Of a stretch of 64,000 nt of DNA, positions 45,972 to 56,277 are shown in pieces. Under the pieces are notes generated by a model. The model had not been told where the DNA came from. It worked only from the letters and a program-made list of their open reading frames with translations, and did no database searches. This DNA comes from JANXQG01 sp963775975 (GTDB lineage: Bacteria > Planctomycetota > Planctomycetia > Pirellulales > Thermoguttaceae): the NCBI GenBank assembly GCA_963775975.1, contig CAVZKX010000001.1, positions 1 to 64,000 of the forward strand. Reading direction: 5' to 3'. Both the position numbers and the translations under genes were made by a program. Each line of letters begins with the position of its first letter. Positions within the stretch are counted from its first letter, which is position 1.

Positions 45972-46367
45972 ATGCAAATCCACATCTCGGCCAATGACGG
46001 CGTGCCGATCTATCTGCAGATCGTCAACCAGGTCAAGTATTTGATCGCTTCGGGTCGGCTCAAGTCAGAGGAAGAACTGCCGCCCATTCGCGTCCTGGCC
46101 GATCGGCTGCTCGTCAATCCGAACACCGTGGCGCGAGCATATCGAGAACTCGAGACGGCCGGCCTGGTCGAAAAGCGCCGCACGGCGGGAACGTACGTTT
46201 CCGAGGGGGTCTCGGTGCTGGCCCGCCGCGAACGAGTCAAGATTCTCACCGAGCGGATCGACGCGCTTTTGGCCGAGGCGCGGCAAATGGACATCTCCTT
46301 CGGCGAGCTCGTCAAGCTTGCCGAGCAACGCGATAAAGCCATGCAAACCTCCCGCAACGAGGAATAA
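45972..46367 (+). CDS. GntR-family (YtrA subfamily) transcriptional regulator
   Basis: Start ATG 45972 (MQIHISANDGVPIYLQIVNQ), 131 residues. The winged-helix DNA-binding domain is typical: VKYLIASGRLKSEEELPPIR, VLADRLLVNPNTVARAYREL, ETAGLVEKRRTAGTYVSEG. The short C-terminal helical region (KILTERIDALLAEARQMDIS) is a dimerisation segment, not a large ligand domain, which defines YtrA. It is first in an operon with an ABC ATPase (4-bp gap) and permease. The trigger is probably a membrane-active compound. Confidence 0.93.
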   Translation: MQIHISANDGVPIYLQIVNQVKYLIASGRLKSEEELPPIRVLADRLLVNPNTVARAYRELETAGLVEKRRTAGTYVSEGVSVLARRERVKILTERIDALLAEARQMDISFGELVKLAEQRDKAMQTSRNEE

Positions 46368-46370
46368 ACT

Positions 46371-47273
46371 ATGAACGAACCTTTCCCCAGCTCCGCCCCT
46401 CCCGTCATTGATATCCGCCGCCTCACGCGGCATTTCGGCAACAAGTCGGCGCTTGACGACGTCTCGCTGGCCGTGCCGCGCGGCGGCGTTTTCGGCTTGA
46501 TCGGCGGCAACGGCGCCGGCAAAACGACGCTCATCAAGCACGTCCTGGGAATGCTCAAGGCGCAAACGGGCACGGTGCAGGTGTTCGGGCTCGATCCGGT
46601 AGGGAACCCGGTCGGCACGCTGGGCCGCATTGGCTACCTGTCGGAAGATCGCGATCTTCCCAACTGGATGCGCGTCGGCGAACTGCTGCGCTACACGCAA
46701 GCCTTCTTTCCGACCTGGGACGAAGCTTACGCCGAGGAACTTCGGCAGGCTTTTGACCTCGACGCCAAGGCGCGGATCAAGACGCTGTCGCGGGGCCAGC
46801 GAGCGCGGGCGGGTTTGCTGGTGGCTCTGGCGCATCGGCCCGAACTGCTCGTCTTGGACGAACCGTCGTCGGGCCTCGATCCGGTCGTCCGCCGCGACAT
46901 TCTGGGGGCCATCATCCGCACGATCGCCGACGAGGGGCGAACCGTTTTCTTTTCCTCCCACCTGCTCGACGAGATCGAGCGGGTGGCCGACCGCGTGGCG
47001 ATTATCCACCAGGGGCGGGTCATGCTCGCGTCGTCGATGGATGAAATCAAGGACACGCATCGCCGGGTGACGTTGCGATTCGGGCAACCGGTCACACAAG
47101 CCCCGTCGCTCGTGGGAAGTCTTTCGTGTGCCGGTGAGGGTGCCGAATGGACGTACGTGTGCAGCGGCGAAAGCGCACAGTTGAGGCGAGCAGCCGAGGC
47201 GATTGGAGGAACCGTCGTCGGAGACACTGCGTTGTCTTTGGAAGAGGTTTTCGTATCGCGGATCCAAGGTTGA
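46371..47273 (+). CDS. ABC transporter ATP-binding protein
   Basis: 300 codons from ATG at 46371. Walker A GGNGAGKTTLIKHVLG, Q-loop YLSEDRDLP, signature LSRGQRARAGLLVALAHRPE, Walker B LLVLDEPSSGLDPVV and the His of FFSSHLLDEIERV are all intact. The remaining 80 residues (MDEIKDTHRRVTLRFGQPVT...) are a C-terminal extension as in YtrB/CcmA-type exporters. It hydrolyses ATP to drive the permease encoded 12 bp downstream. Substrate unknown; YtrA-linked transporters usually deal with cell-wall stress or antimicrobials. Confidence 0.95.
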   Translation: MNEPFPSSAPPVIDIRRLTRHFGNKSALDDVSLAVPRGGVFGLIGGNGAGKTTLIKHVLGMLKAQTGTVQVFGLDPVGNPVGTLGRIGYLSEDRDLPNWMRVGELLRYTQAFFPTWDEAYAEELRQAFDLDAKARIKTLSRGQRARAGLLVALAHRPELLVLDEPSSGLDPVVRRDILGAIIRTIADEGRTVFFSSHLLDEIERVADRVAIIHQGRVMLASSMDEIKDTHRRVTLRFGQPVTQAPSLVGSLSCAGEGAEWTYVCSGESAQLRRAAEAIGGTVVGDTALSLEEVFVSRIQG

Positions 47274-47285
47274 GGAGAAACAAAC

Positions 47286-48896
47286 ATGAGATCGATTCCA
47301 GCCGCACTCACTTGGGAATTGTTCGAACGCGGGAAATGGAGTTTTCCCGGCGCGTTTTTGACGGGAAATGCCCTGACGATGGTGCTGCTGGCGGCGCTGC
47401 GGCGCGACGGGGCGATCAATCCAGAAGATTCCAGCATGATCACGATCCACGCGACCATGCTGTACGTCAACGCCATGATATTCGGCGCGGCCCTGTTCGC
47501 CGCTATGGGGAATCCTTCGCGGCTGCGAGCGTTTCCCGCGCCGAACTCCGTCATCGTGGCGTGGCAGTTGTTGCCGGCAATGGTGGTTATGGGGTTGGAA
47601 TGTCTCCTGAGCACAGCCGTGATAAACGCCTTATTCAAAGTGAATTGGCCACTCTGGGGCCCCGCCCTGTTCATGTCCGTTGGACTGGCGGCATGCGTGG
47701 CGGTATTCTGGGTGACCGAAAAGTCGCCCTGGCATTTATTCATCCTCGGCATCCCCGTGTCGGTTGGCGGCGGAATCTGGTTCAATTCGCGGTACGGCAT
47801 GGTATTTCATTCGTCGGCGGGGCACATGTGGCGAGAAGTCACCGCGACAGACGGCGTGACCATGCTGGCGATGGCGGCCGTCTCGTATTACGCAGCGACT
47901 GTCGGCGTGGCGCGCAGCCGGTGCGGCGAGTATCTGAAAACGCCCGAGTTTTTCCGTTGGCTAGGCCGGCTGCTCGACAGGCTGCTTGACCCCGCCCCGG
48001 AAGCCGGCCTGCCCTTCCGCTCCGCGGCGCAAGCCCAGTTCTGGTTGGAATGGCGGCAGAAAGGCTGGGCATTGCCCGCCATCGTCGTCATGGGTTTGGC
48101 ATTCGGGTTTTTCGGGTGGCTCTTGTTCAATCGCAATCCTCGGGAGTTGTTCGACGGAGCGATTGCCGCCGGTGCGATGCTGCCCGTCGGCGGACTGATC
48201 GTCGGCCTGTTCTTCGGAAATGCCACCACCAACCTTGGCGGAACGCTGGAAATGGGACCGTTCCTGGCAGCGCGGCCGATGACGAGTCTGGACATGTCGC
48301 GCACGACTCTGAGGGCCGCCGGGGTGAGCGTGCTAGTCGCCTGGGTTATTTGGATCGCGGCATACATTGGCTTGTACGCGACACTACTCATGGCAAACGT
48401 AGCGCCCCGGAAGTTGTTTCCCGACGAGTTGGGATGGTGGTATTTCCCGATCACGCTGCTGGGAACGTGGCTACTGCTGGCTTGCATGACGGCCATCGGT
48501 CAAGCCGGCCGGTCGCTCTTGTTTGGAACGTTGTACTGCGGCGTCCCCGCCGTGACGATTGGCGTCCTCTTGATTTCGCATTTCGTTCTGACGCCAGAGG
48601 CCGCGGTGGCGCTTATTGAAGGCATCACGACGCTGCTTGGCGTGGCTTACCTGCTTGGGACGATCTGGGCGTTCGTCGTGGCCCGCCGCCGCGCGGCGAT
48701 CGGCTCACCGACCATTTGGATCGCAAGCAGCGCGTGGGCTGCGCTTTGCGCTTTGCTCGTCGTCTTCTGGTCGCAGCATCGTAGCGAACACCCAGCAACG
48801 CTGCCGCTTCTAATCCACCTAGCGGGAGCACTGGCCCTCGTCGTATTTCCGTTCGCGGCCGCGCCGCTGGCGCTGGCATGGAACCGGAATCGATGA
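47286..48896 (+). CDS. ABC transporter permease, multi-pass
   Basis: 536 codons starting MRSIPAALTWELFERGKWSF. At least ten hydrophobic segments are visible, in two sets of about five to six separated by a cytoplasmic loop near residues 205-250 (RRLLDRLLDPAPEAGLPFRS...). The W-E-L-F-x-R-G-K start and the repeated halves match ABC-2-type permeases of YtrA operons. It is the last gene of the operon; the attL repeat of the genomic island begins 57 bp after its stop. Confidence 0.85.
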   Translation: MRSIPAALTWELFERGKWSFPGAFLTGNALTMVLLAALRRDGAINPEDSSMITIHATMLYVNAMIFGAALFAAMGNPSRLRAFPAPNSVIVAWQLLPAMVVMGLECLLSTAVINALFKVNWPLWGPALFMSVGLAACVAVFWVTEKSPWHLFILGIPVSVGGGIWFNSRYGMVFHSSAGHMWREVTATDGVTMLAMAAVSYYAATVGVARSRCGEYLKTPEFFRWLGRLLDRLLDPAPEAGLPFRSAAQAQFWLEWRQKGWALPAIVVMGLAFGFFGWLLFNRNPRELFDGAIAAGAMLPVGGLIVGLFFGNATTNLGGTLEMGPFLAARPMTSLDMSRTTLRAAGVSVLVAWVIWIAAYIGLYATLLMANVAPRKLFPDELGWWYFPITLLGTWLLLACMTAIGQAGRSLLFGTLYCGVPAVTIGVLLISHFVLTPEAAVALIEGITTLLGVAYLLGTIWAFVVARRRAAIGSPTIWIASSAWAALCALLVVFWSQHRSEHPATLPLLIHLAGALALVVFPFAAAPLALAWNRNR

Positions 48897-48953
48897 GCCC
48901 TCACCAGAACAGCCGATTAGAATGTTGTCGCTGCTGGTAACCTAGGGTAAAGC

Positions 48954-49010
48954 AGTGCGGGAAACAGGACTTGAACCTGCACGACCTTGCGGCCACCAGG
49001 CCCTCAACCT
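48954..49010. repeat. attL: 57-bp copy of the tRNA-Leu 3' half
   Basis: Identical base for base to 63562-63618. It covers the tRNA-Leu 3' end up to the anticodon loop. The sequences diverge directly after CTCAACCT, and one base before the left end. Confidence 0.95.
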
Positions 49011-50516
49011 ACTTTATTCGTATTGGGTTTGCAAGGGGGATGGATGGTAACTGCATATCTCGTAAGGTTTTACGTACATTTCGTATTGTTATCGCGTTGG
49101 ACCTACGATGGCCTTGGATGGCCACGAATGTTCCCAATTTGTCCCCAAATTGTTTCATCGGAGGCCAGTGGCAATGCACTCCTTTTAGTTGCTCGATTTA
49201 CAGCAATAACCTGCCCTCCTATAATCGCCGCCTCGATCTTCGTCCTGGGAGTTCTGCTAATCGGCGGAACTTCGAGGATTGTTGGTTCTAGGCAAAGGAT
49301 CGACTGTCAACTGCGAACTAAAGGGCGAGATTTACGGAAACTTCCCGGGAGTGGCTTCCAGCGGCTAAAGTTCACTGACTGCGTCCTGCTTCAACGCCGC
49401 AGGCGAACCTGTGCCCAAGTTATGCAATAGTCATCTCGCATACGCGAAGAAACAAGCATCTGTCCGGCACAGGATTTTGAGAACACTTGGCGACCACTGC
49501 ACTAGCAGGGCACAAGCATTGATTTCGCGATGCAGGTTACTCCGTGGTAACGACTTCTGTCACGGCAACCGCCTTATCGGCATTGTACTCGAATTTGCTT
49601 TGCATGGCCAGTGTTGCCCCGGATTTGCCAGGGATTCTTTGCTGCCCAATACGAATGCTGTTTCCGCCGACGAGACCCCTCGCTTAGTTATATCGATTTT
49701 CAACAGTGTTGGCGATGGGACGTAGACGCCAGCACATTCCGCCGGCTGACGATCAGGGACAGGCCGCATATCAGGACCGGTAAGCGGCAGCCCAGTCGCT
49801 TGGAAACTCTTACCCAGTTTGAGAGTGACGGGCATGTTGCCACCTTCAAGCCGGTCATGACTTGTCGGGCATAGCGCCCGCTATCGGCCGGGCGGTACGT
49901 GCGGGGGAGAGTAGAGATTGAACCAGCCGTTGTTCGCCAGCACCAAACGGCCGAATTACCCGGATATGGCAAGGTGTCTTGGTCGCATCAGGAGGCCGAG
50001 ATTCTGCGATAGCTCCTTGGCGTCAGAGCGATACCAAGTCCTGAGCCTGGTTGGTGTGCCGGCAGGTCGCGTTGCCGTGACGTTTCGGTAATGCTGCAAG
50101 TTGTTGTGTTTTCTCGACTTACGACGTGCAAGTCATTCAATAGCATTGTACTCGTATTGCGGTCGAATTTCCAATACCTTTGCCAAAATTTTGCCAAATC
50201 GGCGGAAGACATGCAATTCGATCTGGTCCGCCATACAGGTTTGAACCAACGTGTTTTCGTTTACCGAAGTGAAGTTGACGGAACGAGGCGTGCCGTCAAC
50301 TCGAAATCGCCCGGCGGCTTCTGGCCGGCAAGTTCCGACGCGACATCCGGGCCGCGCAGCCTGCCGACGGCGCAAATTGGCTTAACCAGATCATTACTGA
50401 AGGGGACAATTCGAGCAATCGTGTTGTTGTTCTGATCACTACTCGCTAGAATGGATAGCACGAGGTTAAAATGGTTGTAGATACGGTTTTTTTGACAGCT
50501 TCGATCGAAGATAACT
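49011..50516. other. Left end of the island, no recognised gene
   Basis: About 1.5 kb. A CGTAA-N4-TTACG palindrome sits at 49061-49074, and gttcccaatttgtccccaaa at 49133-49152 resembles the gttcccaa repeats upstream of the right integrase (63460-63500), possibly arm sites. A minus-strand frame at 49560-49835 (MPVTLKLGKSFQATGLPLTG) looks partly protein-like but I do not recognise it. Confidence 0.45.
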
Positions 50517-51807
50517 ATGCCGGCAGTTTTCGTTCACGGTGTCAATGTTCGACGTGATTCAGACTACGACAACAATGTGGCTGCTCGTGACGCCTTATTC
50601 CGGGGGGTCGGCCTACGTGGCATCGTCAGTGACCTAGCGGCAACGGTAATCGAGAACCCATATTGGGGCGACCTCGCGGCTAGGTTCTATTGGAACTACG
50701 AGTTCTTGCCGGAGGGTACGACAGAGACGTTCGGCTCATCGGCAAAGAGCCACATCGTCCTGCTGGCCGAGACCGCAGCCGATGTCAGTGCGTCCAAACC
50801 GCCGCCGAACAAATTCCTCGTCACTTTAGGCAAAAAGTCGCTCTGGCGTGCGGTCGATTGCCTATGTGCCGCCACCGCACTGACGTTCCGAGGGCGCCAC
50901 CCATCCGCAAGTGTTCGCCCACTTCTGTCATGACGCCCTTAATTACGCCGAGGCCAACCCGCATCCACAGTGGCTTACCGCCACACAAAATGACGACCAG
51001 TTTGCCGAGCTCCTATTGGCGAACGCACGGCCGAGCCGAGCCTCGCCACTAGCAGATGCTTCTTCGAAATCGGTGACTGTGGATTCAGTGCCCACCGAGC
51101 AGTTTGGTGCCAGGGATGTCTGGAACTGGGTAAAAATCGCCGTCGGCAAAGTGGGCCAGGCGGCTGGTAACCTCGGCACGTCGGCCTTAGAAGCGATGGA
51201 GAGTGAGGCCGAGGCAGCGCGCGATGCCGTGGCACGTGCCGTACTCAACCCGCTAGCCAAGGGTACGCCCCGCGCTTTTTACGCCCGCTTCGGCCTGTTC
51301 CTGGGCGATGCCTTTAAGTACCTCCAGGAGCGCGGAACGGCCGGCAACGAGGGGCCGATTGTAAGGCAGGTCGCTGACGCCTTCCGCCGGGCCGATAACG
51401 CCCGCCGCAGCGCGGGCGATCCGCTCATTATCGTCGGACACAGCATGGGCGGTAACATTTCCTATGATATCCTCACGCACTTCCTGCCGGGCCTGGAATG
51501 TGATGTATTCCTGACGGTTGGCTCGCAGGTCGGGCTTTTTGAGGAATTGAAGCTTTTCCATTCGAGCATGACGACAGTCCCGCAGAAAAATCAGCCCAAG
51601 GTGAAAGTGCCGGGCAACATCAGGAAATGGGTAAACGTTTACGACACCGCCGACGTATTTGCTTACCGCACAGAGCCAATTTTTGACCGGGCTCGCGATT
51701 TCTCGTTCTCCACCGAGACGTCAGCCCTAAGCGCTCATAGCATGTATTTCTACCGTCCTGGCTTTCACCAGCGGCTGAACGCCCGGTTGCGGGAGGCGCT
51801 GGCATGA
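50517..51807 (+). CDS. Alpha/beta hydrolase (lipase/esterase-like), first gene of the caspase operon, frameshifted
   Basis: Start ATG 50517 (MPAVFVHGVNVRRDSDYDNN): VFVHG is the strand and oxyanion motif of alpha/beta hydrolases. The frame ends at 50933, but the protein clearly continues in another frame from about 50893 (THPQVFAHFCHDALNYAEAN) to 51807. The nucleophile elbow is PLIIVGHSMGGNISYDIL; an Asp in YDTADVFAYRTEPIFD and the His of SALSAHSMYFYRPGF complete the triad. A 120-residue helical insertion precedes the elbow. No signal peptide. The stop overlaps the caspase start (ATGA). The lesion may be a sequencing error. Confidence 0.8.
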
Positions 51808-52952
51808 CGCTAATCTTTTCGACTGTGAAGCCGACGACCGTGCGCGGGCAGGCGCATGCCCTTGTTGTGGGCGTCAACGAGTATCCGCACCTCCTCGACG
51901 GAACGGCCTTCGCACGCCTTCCGGCGGCGGCCACCTTGGGATTGGGCCAACTCACCTCGCCCATACAATCGGCTCAGGAGTTCACAGCTTGGCTCCGAGA
52001 TACCTACGCCAACGATGTGGCGCCCCTAGGCTCAGTCGAAGTTCTGCTTTCGCCCCCGCCCGTTGGCATTGAGGCGGCCACAATGAGTAACGTTAAATCA
52101 GCGTTCGACCGATGGCTACATAGGTGCGACCAGTCGAACGAAAACTTGACTGTCTTTTATTTCTGCGGCCATGGCGTCGAGGCCGAGGTGCTCGCCCTGC
52201 TGACCGAGGACTTCGGAAGCTCGCCTAACCGGCTGTGGGAAAACGCAATTGACTTTGATGGCACGCTCGATGGTATGGCCGAGTGTAAAGCCCGGTCCCA
52301 GTGCTACTTCATCGATTGCTGTCGAGATACTCCGATCGAAGCGCTTCGACAGTTAGGTCGACTTAGCGCCCCCCCGCTGAAGACGGTGGTCGCTGGCTAT
52401 TGTCCGCCACGCGAGGCAGCGGTTTACTTGGCGGCCCCGATCGGGAAGCAGGCGCACGCACCGGTGGCTGGCGTAAGTTACTTCACCCATGCAGTGCTCA
52501 ACTGCCTGGGACGGTGCGGAGCCCGGGGACACGATGGCACCAATTGGGTAGTCAGCACTGACTCGCTCAAGACCGCCCTGAAGGCGCGTATGCGGCGAAC
52601 GCGTGTGAACGGTGCCCGACTGGCGTGCGATACTGGCAGGGGTGTCGGCAACCTGGGAGCGATAGACTTGCACGGATGGCCGGGCCCTGCCCATGTTATG
52701 GCGGAGGTCATCGGACATCCACCCGATACGCTCGAGTACGCCGATTTGTACATGAGGAGCACCAGTGGCCTATGCCTGTCCCGCCAGGCGCAGGCCGACC
52801 CGTGGGAGCTTGAACTCGATTGCGACGATACAATCCACTATGATTTGCTTGCGACCCTCGTGCCGGGGGCACCTTACGGCTCGGTCTCCGGTTTCGTCGG
52901 GCGGAATCTTTACCCGCCGTTCCAAACATTCTTGTTGCGGGCTACGCGATGA
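51804..52952 (+). CDS. Caspase-like (C14 metacaspase/orthocaspase type) protease
   Basis: 382 codons from ATG at 51804. ALVVGVNEYPHL is the first core strand. LTVFYFCGHGVEAEVLAL has the catalytic His (about 123) in the FxGHG motif, and QCYFIDCCRDTPIEAL has the Cys (about 173) in the D-x-C-R motif. An acidic S1 pocket typical of Arg/Lys-specific orthocaspases is likely but not assigned. The C-terminal 200 residues include YFTHAVLNCLGRCGARG and a beta-rich tail that may recognise its partner. Both flanking genes overlap by 4 bp, so the three proteins are made together. Confidence 0.88.
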   Translation: MTLIFSTVKPTTVRGQAHALVVGVNEYPHLLDGTAFARLPAAATLGLGQLTSPIQSAQEFTAWLRDTYANDVAPLGSVEVLLSPPPVGIEAATMSNVKSAFDRWLHRCDQSNENLTVFYFCGHGVEAEVLALLTEDFGSSPNRLWENAIDFDGTLDGMAECKARSQCYFIDCCRDTPIEALRQLGRLSAPPLKTVVAGYCPPREAAVYLAAPIGKQAHAPVAGVSYFTHAVLNCLGRCGARGHDGTNWVVSTDSLKTALKARMRRTRVNGARLACDTGRGVGNLGAIDLHGWPGPAHVMAEVIGHPPDTLEYADLYMRSTSGLCLSRQAQADPWELELDCDDTIHYDLLATLVPGAPYGSVSGFVGRNLYPPFQTFLLRATR

Positions 52953-55715
52953 GTACCCTTAGAATCCAGTTTGCCAAGGATTACTACACTCTCGACGATG
53001 TGCAGGCACCGATCGAGGTGAGCGGCGCTGGTAAGCTAATAGAGCGACGGCCCATTATCCTGGGGCAAGGCCTTGACCTGGAAGTGCCAAAAGGCAAATA
53101 CGTGATCCGGTTGATGATGCCCTCCGGTGAGATCATCACAGAGCGAGCGGACGTGGGCGACGAGGTTGCAGTGATCCAGCTGCAACCGGCTGATGTGTCA
53201 CCCCACGAGTCCGTGGCCTCGGGCCACCACCTCTATGGCCGAGCGCCCTCAGAGTTATCCGATTCAACTGGTATCTCCAAGGCGCCGCGTCATGAGAAAG
53301 CACAACCTAAACTACGCGCGTGGCGTCAGCAACCAACAGCCGATAGCAGCAACGAGCGATGGTTCGCCGATGACGCGCCTGGCAAGGTGAGTGAAGACAC
53401 CTTCGTCGCAGCGACGGACCAGCACCTCCGCGGCGCCGCCACCGTCTTTTGTCGGGAAGGGGTGCTTAACTGGCTGCAAGTTCAGTGCGACCCGTATCCG
53501 ACGAGATTCGTCGCCCTCCCAGGAATTCGTTATGTTCATGTTACCGTTCGCGATAATGAACAGTTGGCGACCTCTCCGGATCCGCTAACCATTCTTGTAC
53601 GGTCGCGCAATGAGCGAGCTGACGGGATTCTGCATTATTTGTCGCGCGGCGCATTCGCGGACGCTGAGATTGCCGGGACGGATTTCGTCCAAATGGCAGA
53701 AGCCCTGGTTTCAGACAAACTGGTCGACCCGTTCGGAACGGCTGTCGGCGGATACTTGCTGCTGAGGGCCGAACCGCTGCAACAGTTCAACCGGTGGATT
53801 GCCAAACTCGACACCATAATGAGTTGGCTGCCGGACGGGGCGATAATCCACGCCTGGCACCTGCGCCAGCAGTTAAAGCCTGACATGGCCCTGTTCCGCG
53901 ACCGCCTTCTGGAGGCCGATCGCCGTGGCCTGCCACTGTATACACAAGGCGTTCGCCTGCTCGTAGATGGGCTGCGGCTTCTGAATCGGATGAACGAAAA
54001 AGACCTCGATGTGGAAGACGCGCTCGCTCGCGTAAGTGATTATGCCGCTGCAGTCGACTGGTCCGCTCCAACCACCACTTTCTACGCAGATCTACCCTAC
54101 AAACCGCACCAGCTTTTCTCTGAAGCTCCGGAGTCAGTGCATGAAAATCGCGTATTCGAAAGAGAACCGCGGACGAAAGAGAACTATTCCAAACCTCTTT
54201 TGACCCAAGGACGATTCCCACACTCACCCCAGACCGCGCTACGCGACGAAGTTGAGACCCTAGTCGCGTTGGAGCCGAGGTTCCGGTACGATCCGCATAC
54301 GATTACATCGATACTACGCAATATCGTTCCCGTACTCGACATTGTACAGTGGAGCGTGATCTCAATTGAGCCAGGTTTTGTGCGCTCGGAGCTACCGCTT
54401 CCGACAGATCAGCATATTACTTACCAGGCGGCGCTGTTGTTCCAGGCCGCAGATTATACGGGCGGCATCGCCGTGGGGTCGCTGTTCCCTGGCAGGCCGC
54501 TGTTGGGTATCCATCCCGTCGCGCCGACGGAGAAGTCCACCACTTTATGGCTCGTCAAAGGCGAGATCAAGCACCTTCGTCCAAGTGTGGGCCGCCTGGA
54601 GATCACGGCTGAAATTGAGCCGGAACGGAGGCGCCGCATCAAGAAGCGCTACGAGCAGGGCAAGACTGTCCTGGAAACCGTTACCGTCCGCTTCCGCAAT
54701 GGCTCCGTCGATGTCGCCGAGGCGAGTATGATCTACTATGTGCGCCAGTCGGAAAAACTGCGTTCCGAGAGCGTCTCGCCCGACAAGGTCAGTACTCTCT
54801 ACGAACATAAACTAATTTCTTCCGCAGAATTGATTGCCGGAGTGCGGGCACGCGAGAGCGGGCGGCTCTTTGACGATCCGTTTGCTGCGCGGATGGCTGG
54901 CGAGCACGGCCTTGCTCTCGCCGCGCGATTCTGCGAAACAATGCCGCAACTCGGCGGCATGGTCGCCGCCAGGACACGGCACATGGACCTGCAAATCCAA
55001 GAATACATTCGTCACGGGGGGCGGGATCTCGTGCTGGTCGGCGCAGGATACGACATGCGTCCCTTCCGCCTTAATTTGCCCGGCGGGATGCGGGTCTACG
55101 AACTCGATCTGCCGCCGATGCTCGCCGATCGGCAGCGCAGGCTCGAGAATCTGGGCGTAAAAGATGCGCAGGATATTACCCGAGTGCGCGTGCCGATTGA
55201 CCTTCGCACGACCTCGGTGGCAGATGCCCTCAGAAAACGTCGTCGATTTTACCTCGCCGATATTTATCGCCTGGGAAGGCATGACCATGTACTTCGAGGA
55301 GCCGGAAGTTCGCCAAATGCTCGCCGGCATGGCGCCGCTCTTGACGAACAATCGCAGCCGGCTGTGGCTCGATCTCTTCGATCGCCGCGCCGTGGTCGAG
55401 CCCGAAATCCTTCCCGAGGTCAAGGCGTTTATGAGTGGCATGCAGATGTTGGGCGAACCGATTGTCTTCGGCGTCGACTCGCCGCGGGAGTTCATGGAAA
55501 GCAACGGCCTGACGTGCCACCAGAGCGTTGCGTCCGACATTTTCCTCCGCGATACACCCGACCCCGTCTACTCGATCTACCACTTCTGCACGGCTTCGGC
55601 AGACGCGGCAGTAATACCGGTGCATAGCATGCAATCTTGGTCTGCTCATCCTGCATTGGAATCCTCGCGGTCGCCGGACGTCCCAGAAACTAGGCCTAAG
55701 GAACTCGAACGGTGA
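52949..55715 (+). CDS. Multidomain caspase-operon protein: beta-sandwich, caspase-associated region, hotdog thioesterase-like domain, PPM/LCM methyltransferase (frameshifted)
   Basis: Start ATG 52949 (MSTLRIQFAKDYYTLDDVQA). Residues 1-95: beta-sandwich (GLDLEVPKGKYVIRLMMPSG). Residues 150-370: the region I associate with caspase neighbours (FVQMAEALVSDKLVDPFGTA, VGGYLLLRAEPLQQFNRW). Residues 455-605: DUF4442/YiiD-like hotdog fold (SVISIEPGFVRSELPLPTDQ, then LLFQAADYTGGIA). Residues 620-920: leucine-carboxyl-methyltransferase type (LVLVGAGYDMRPFRLNLPGG, motif I). The frame breaks near 55240; the next frame restores FTSPIFIAWEGMTMYFEEPE and ends at 55715. The domain combination is new to me. 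Confidence 0.75.
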
Positions 55716-56277
55716 GGTCAGGTGAAAGCGCAGTCAGGCTGAAAACCTACTTCGGTGAGATTGCCTGTCGCCGTTCGGCGGAGTCGCTTGGGCGGGAATT
55801 GTATTGCTTGCCGTACGAGCCCTATGCCGCCGTCCGGCAGCAGCTTTTGAACCTATTGCGGATCGTGAACAAGGTTCGTCATGCAGCCGGCCTTTAGCGC
55901 GTTTCGCCCGATGTGCTTCGCTACCAGCGGCGGATCGTTCGACCCTTCGTACCGAAAGCGGCGACGGGGTACGAGAATGACGGGATTTCTGTGAATTGCG
56001 AGATAGGAAATGTTGCCTCCTTCCTGCGCTGACAAAAGGATGGGAGCGTGCTGCCCATAAGGACGCGGGCATGACCGACTATTGTAAAATGATTCTGTCA
56101 ACAATTCCGATTGCATGGATTAAATACGGCGTTTTCAAGGGATTATTGCTTATACCGCGTACTTATGTACTATTCGCCACAACCGGGTAACCGATATTAG
56201 TGGCATAATAGCCACAAGCGGACGGGATTGCGATTGGTTCCGGTCCGGTATTCAATCGAGAATGAATCTAGGAAATC
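55716..56277. other. Spacer between methyltransferase and porin-like gene
   Basis: A 61-codon frame (55712-55897, MRSGESAVRLKTYFGEIACR) follows at once and contains VRQQLLNLLRIVNKVRHAA; it could be a short real peptide or remnant. The rest, especially 56090-56260, is AT-rich and may hold the promoter of the next gene (for example tattgtaaaatgattctgt). Confidence 0.4.

Noticed and set aside
49560..49835. Minus-strand frame as a real gene in the left island end
   Set aside because: It has some protein-like stretches but no start context, family or partner; left as undecided spacer.
55230..55250. Programmed frameshift in the methyltransferase gene
   Set aside because: I see no clear slippery heptamer with a downstream pseudoknot, and many unrelated genes in the window have similar lesions. 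Error or mutation is simpler.
50517..55715. Gasdermin, CBASS or Avs system around the caspase
   Set aside because: I find no gasdermin-like, nucleotide cyclase, STAND NTPase or TIR-like gene nearby.
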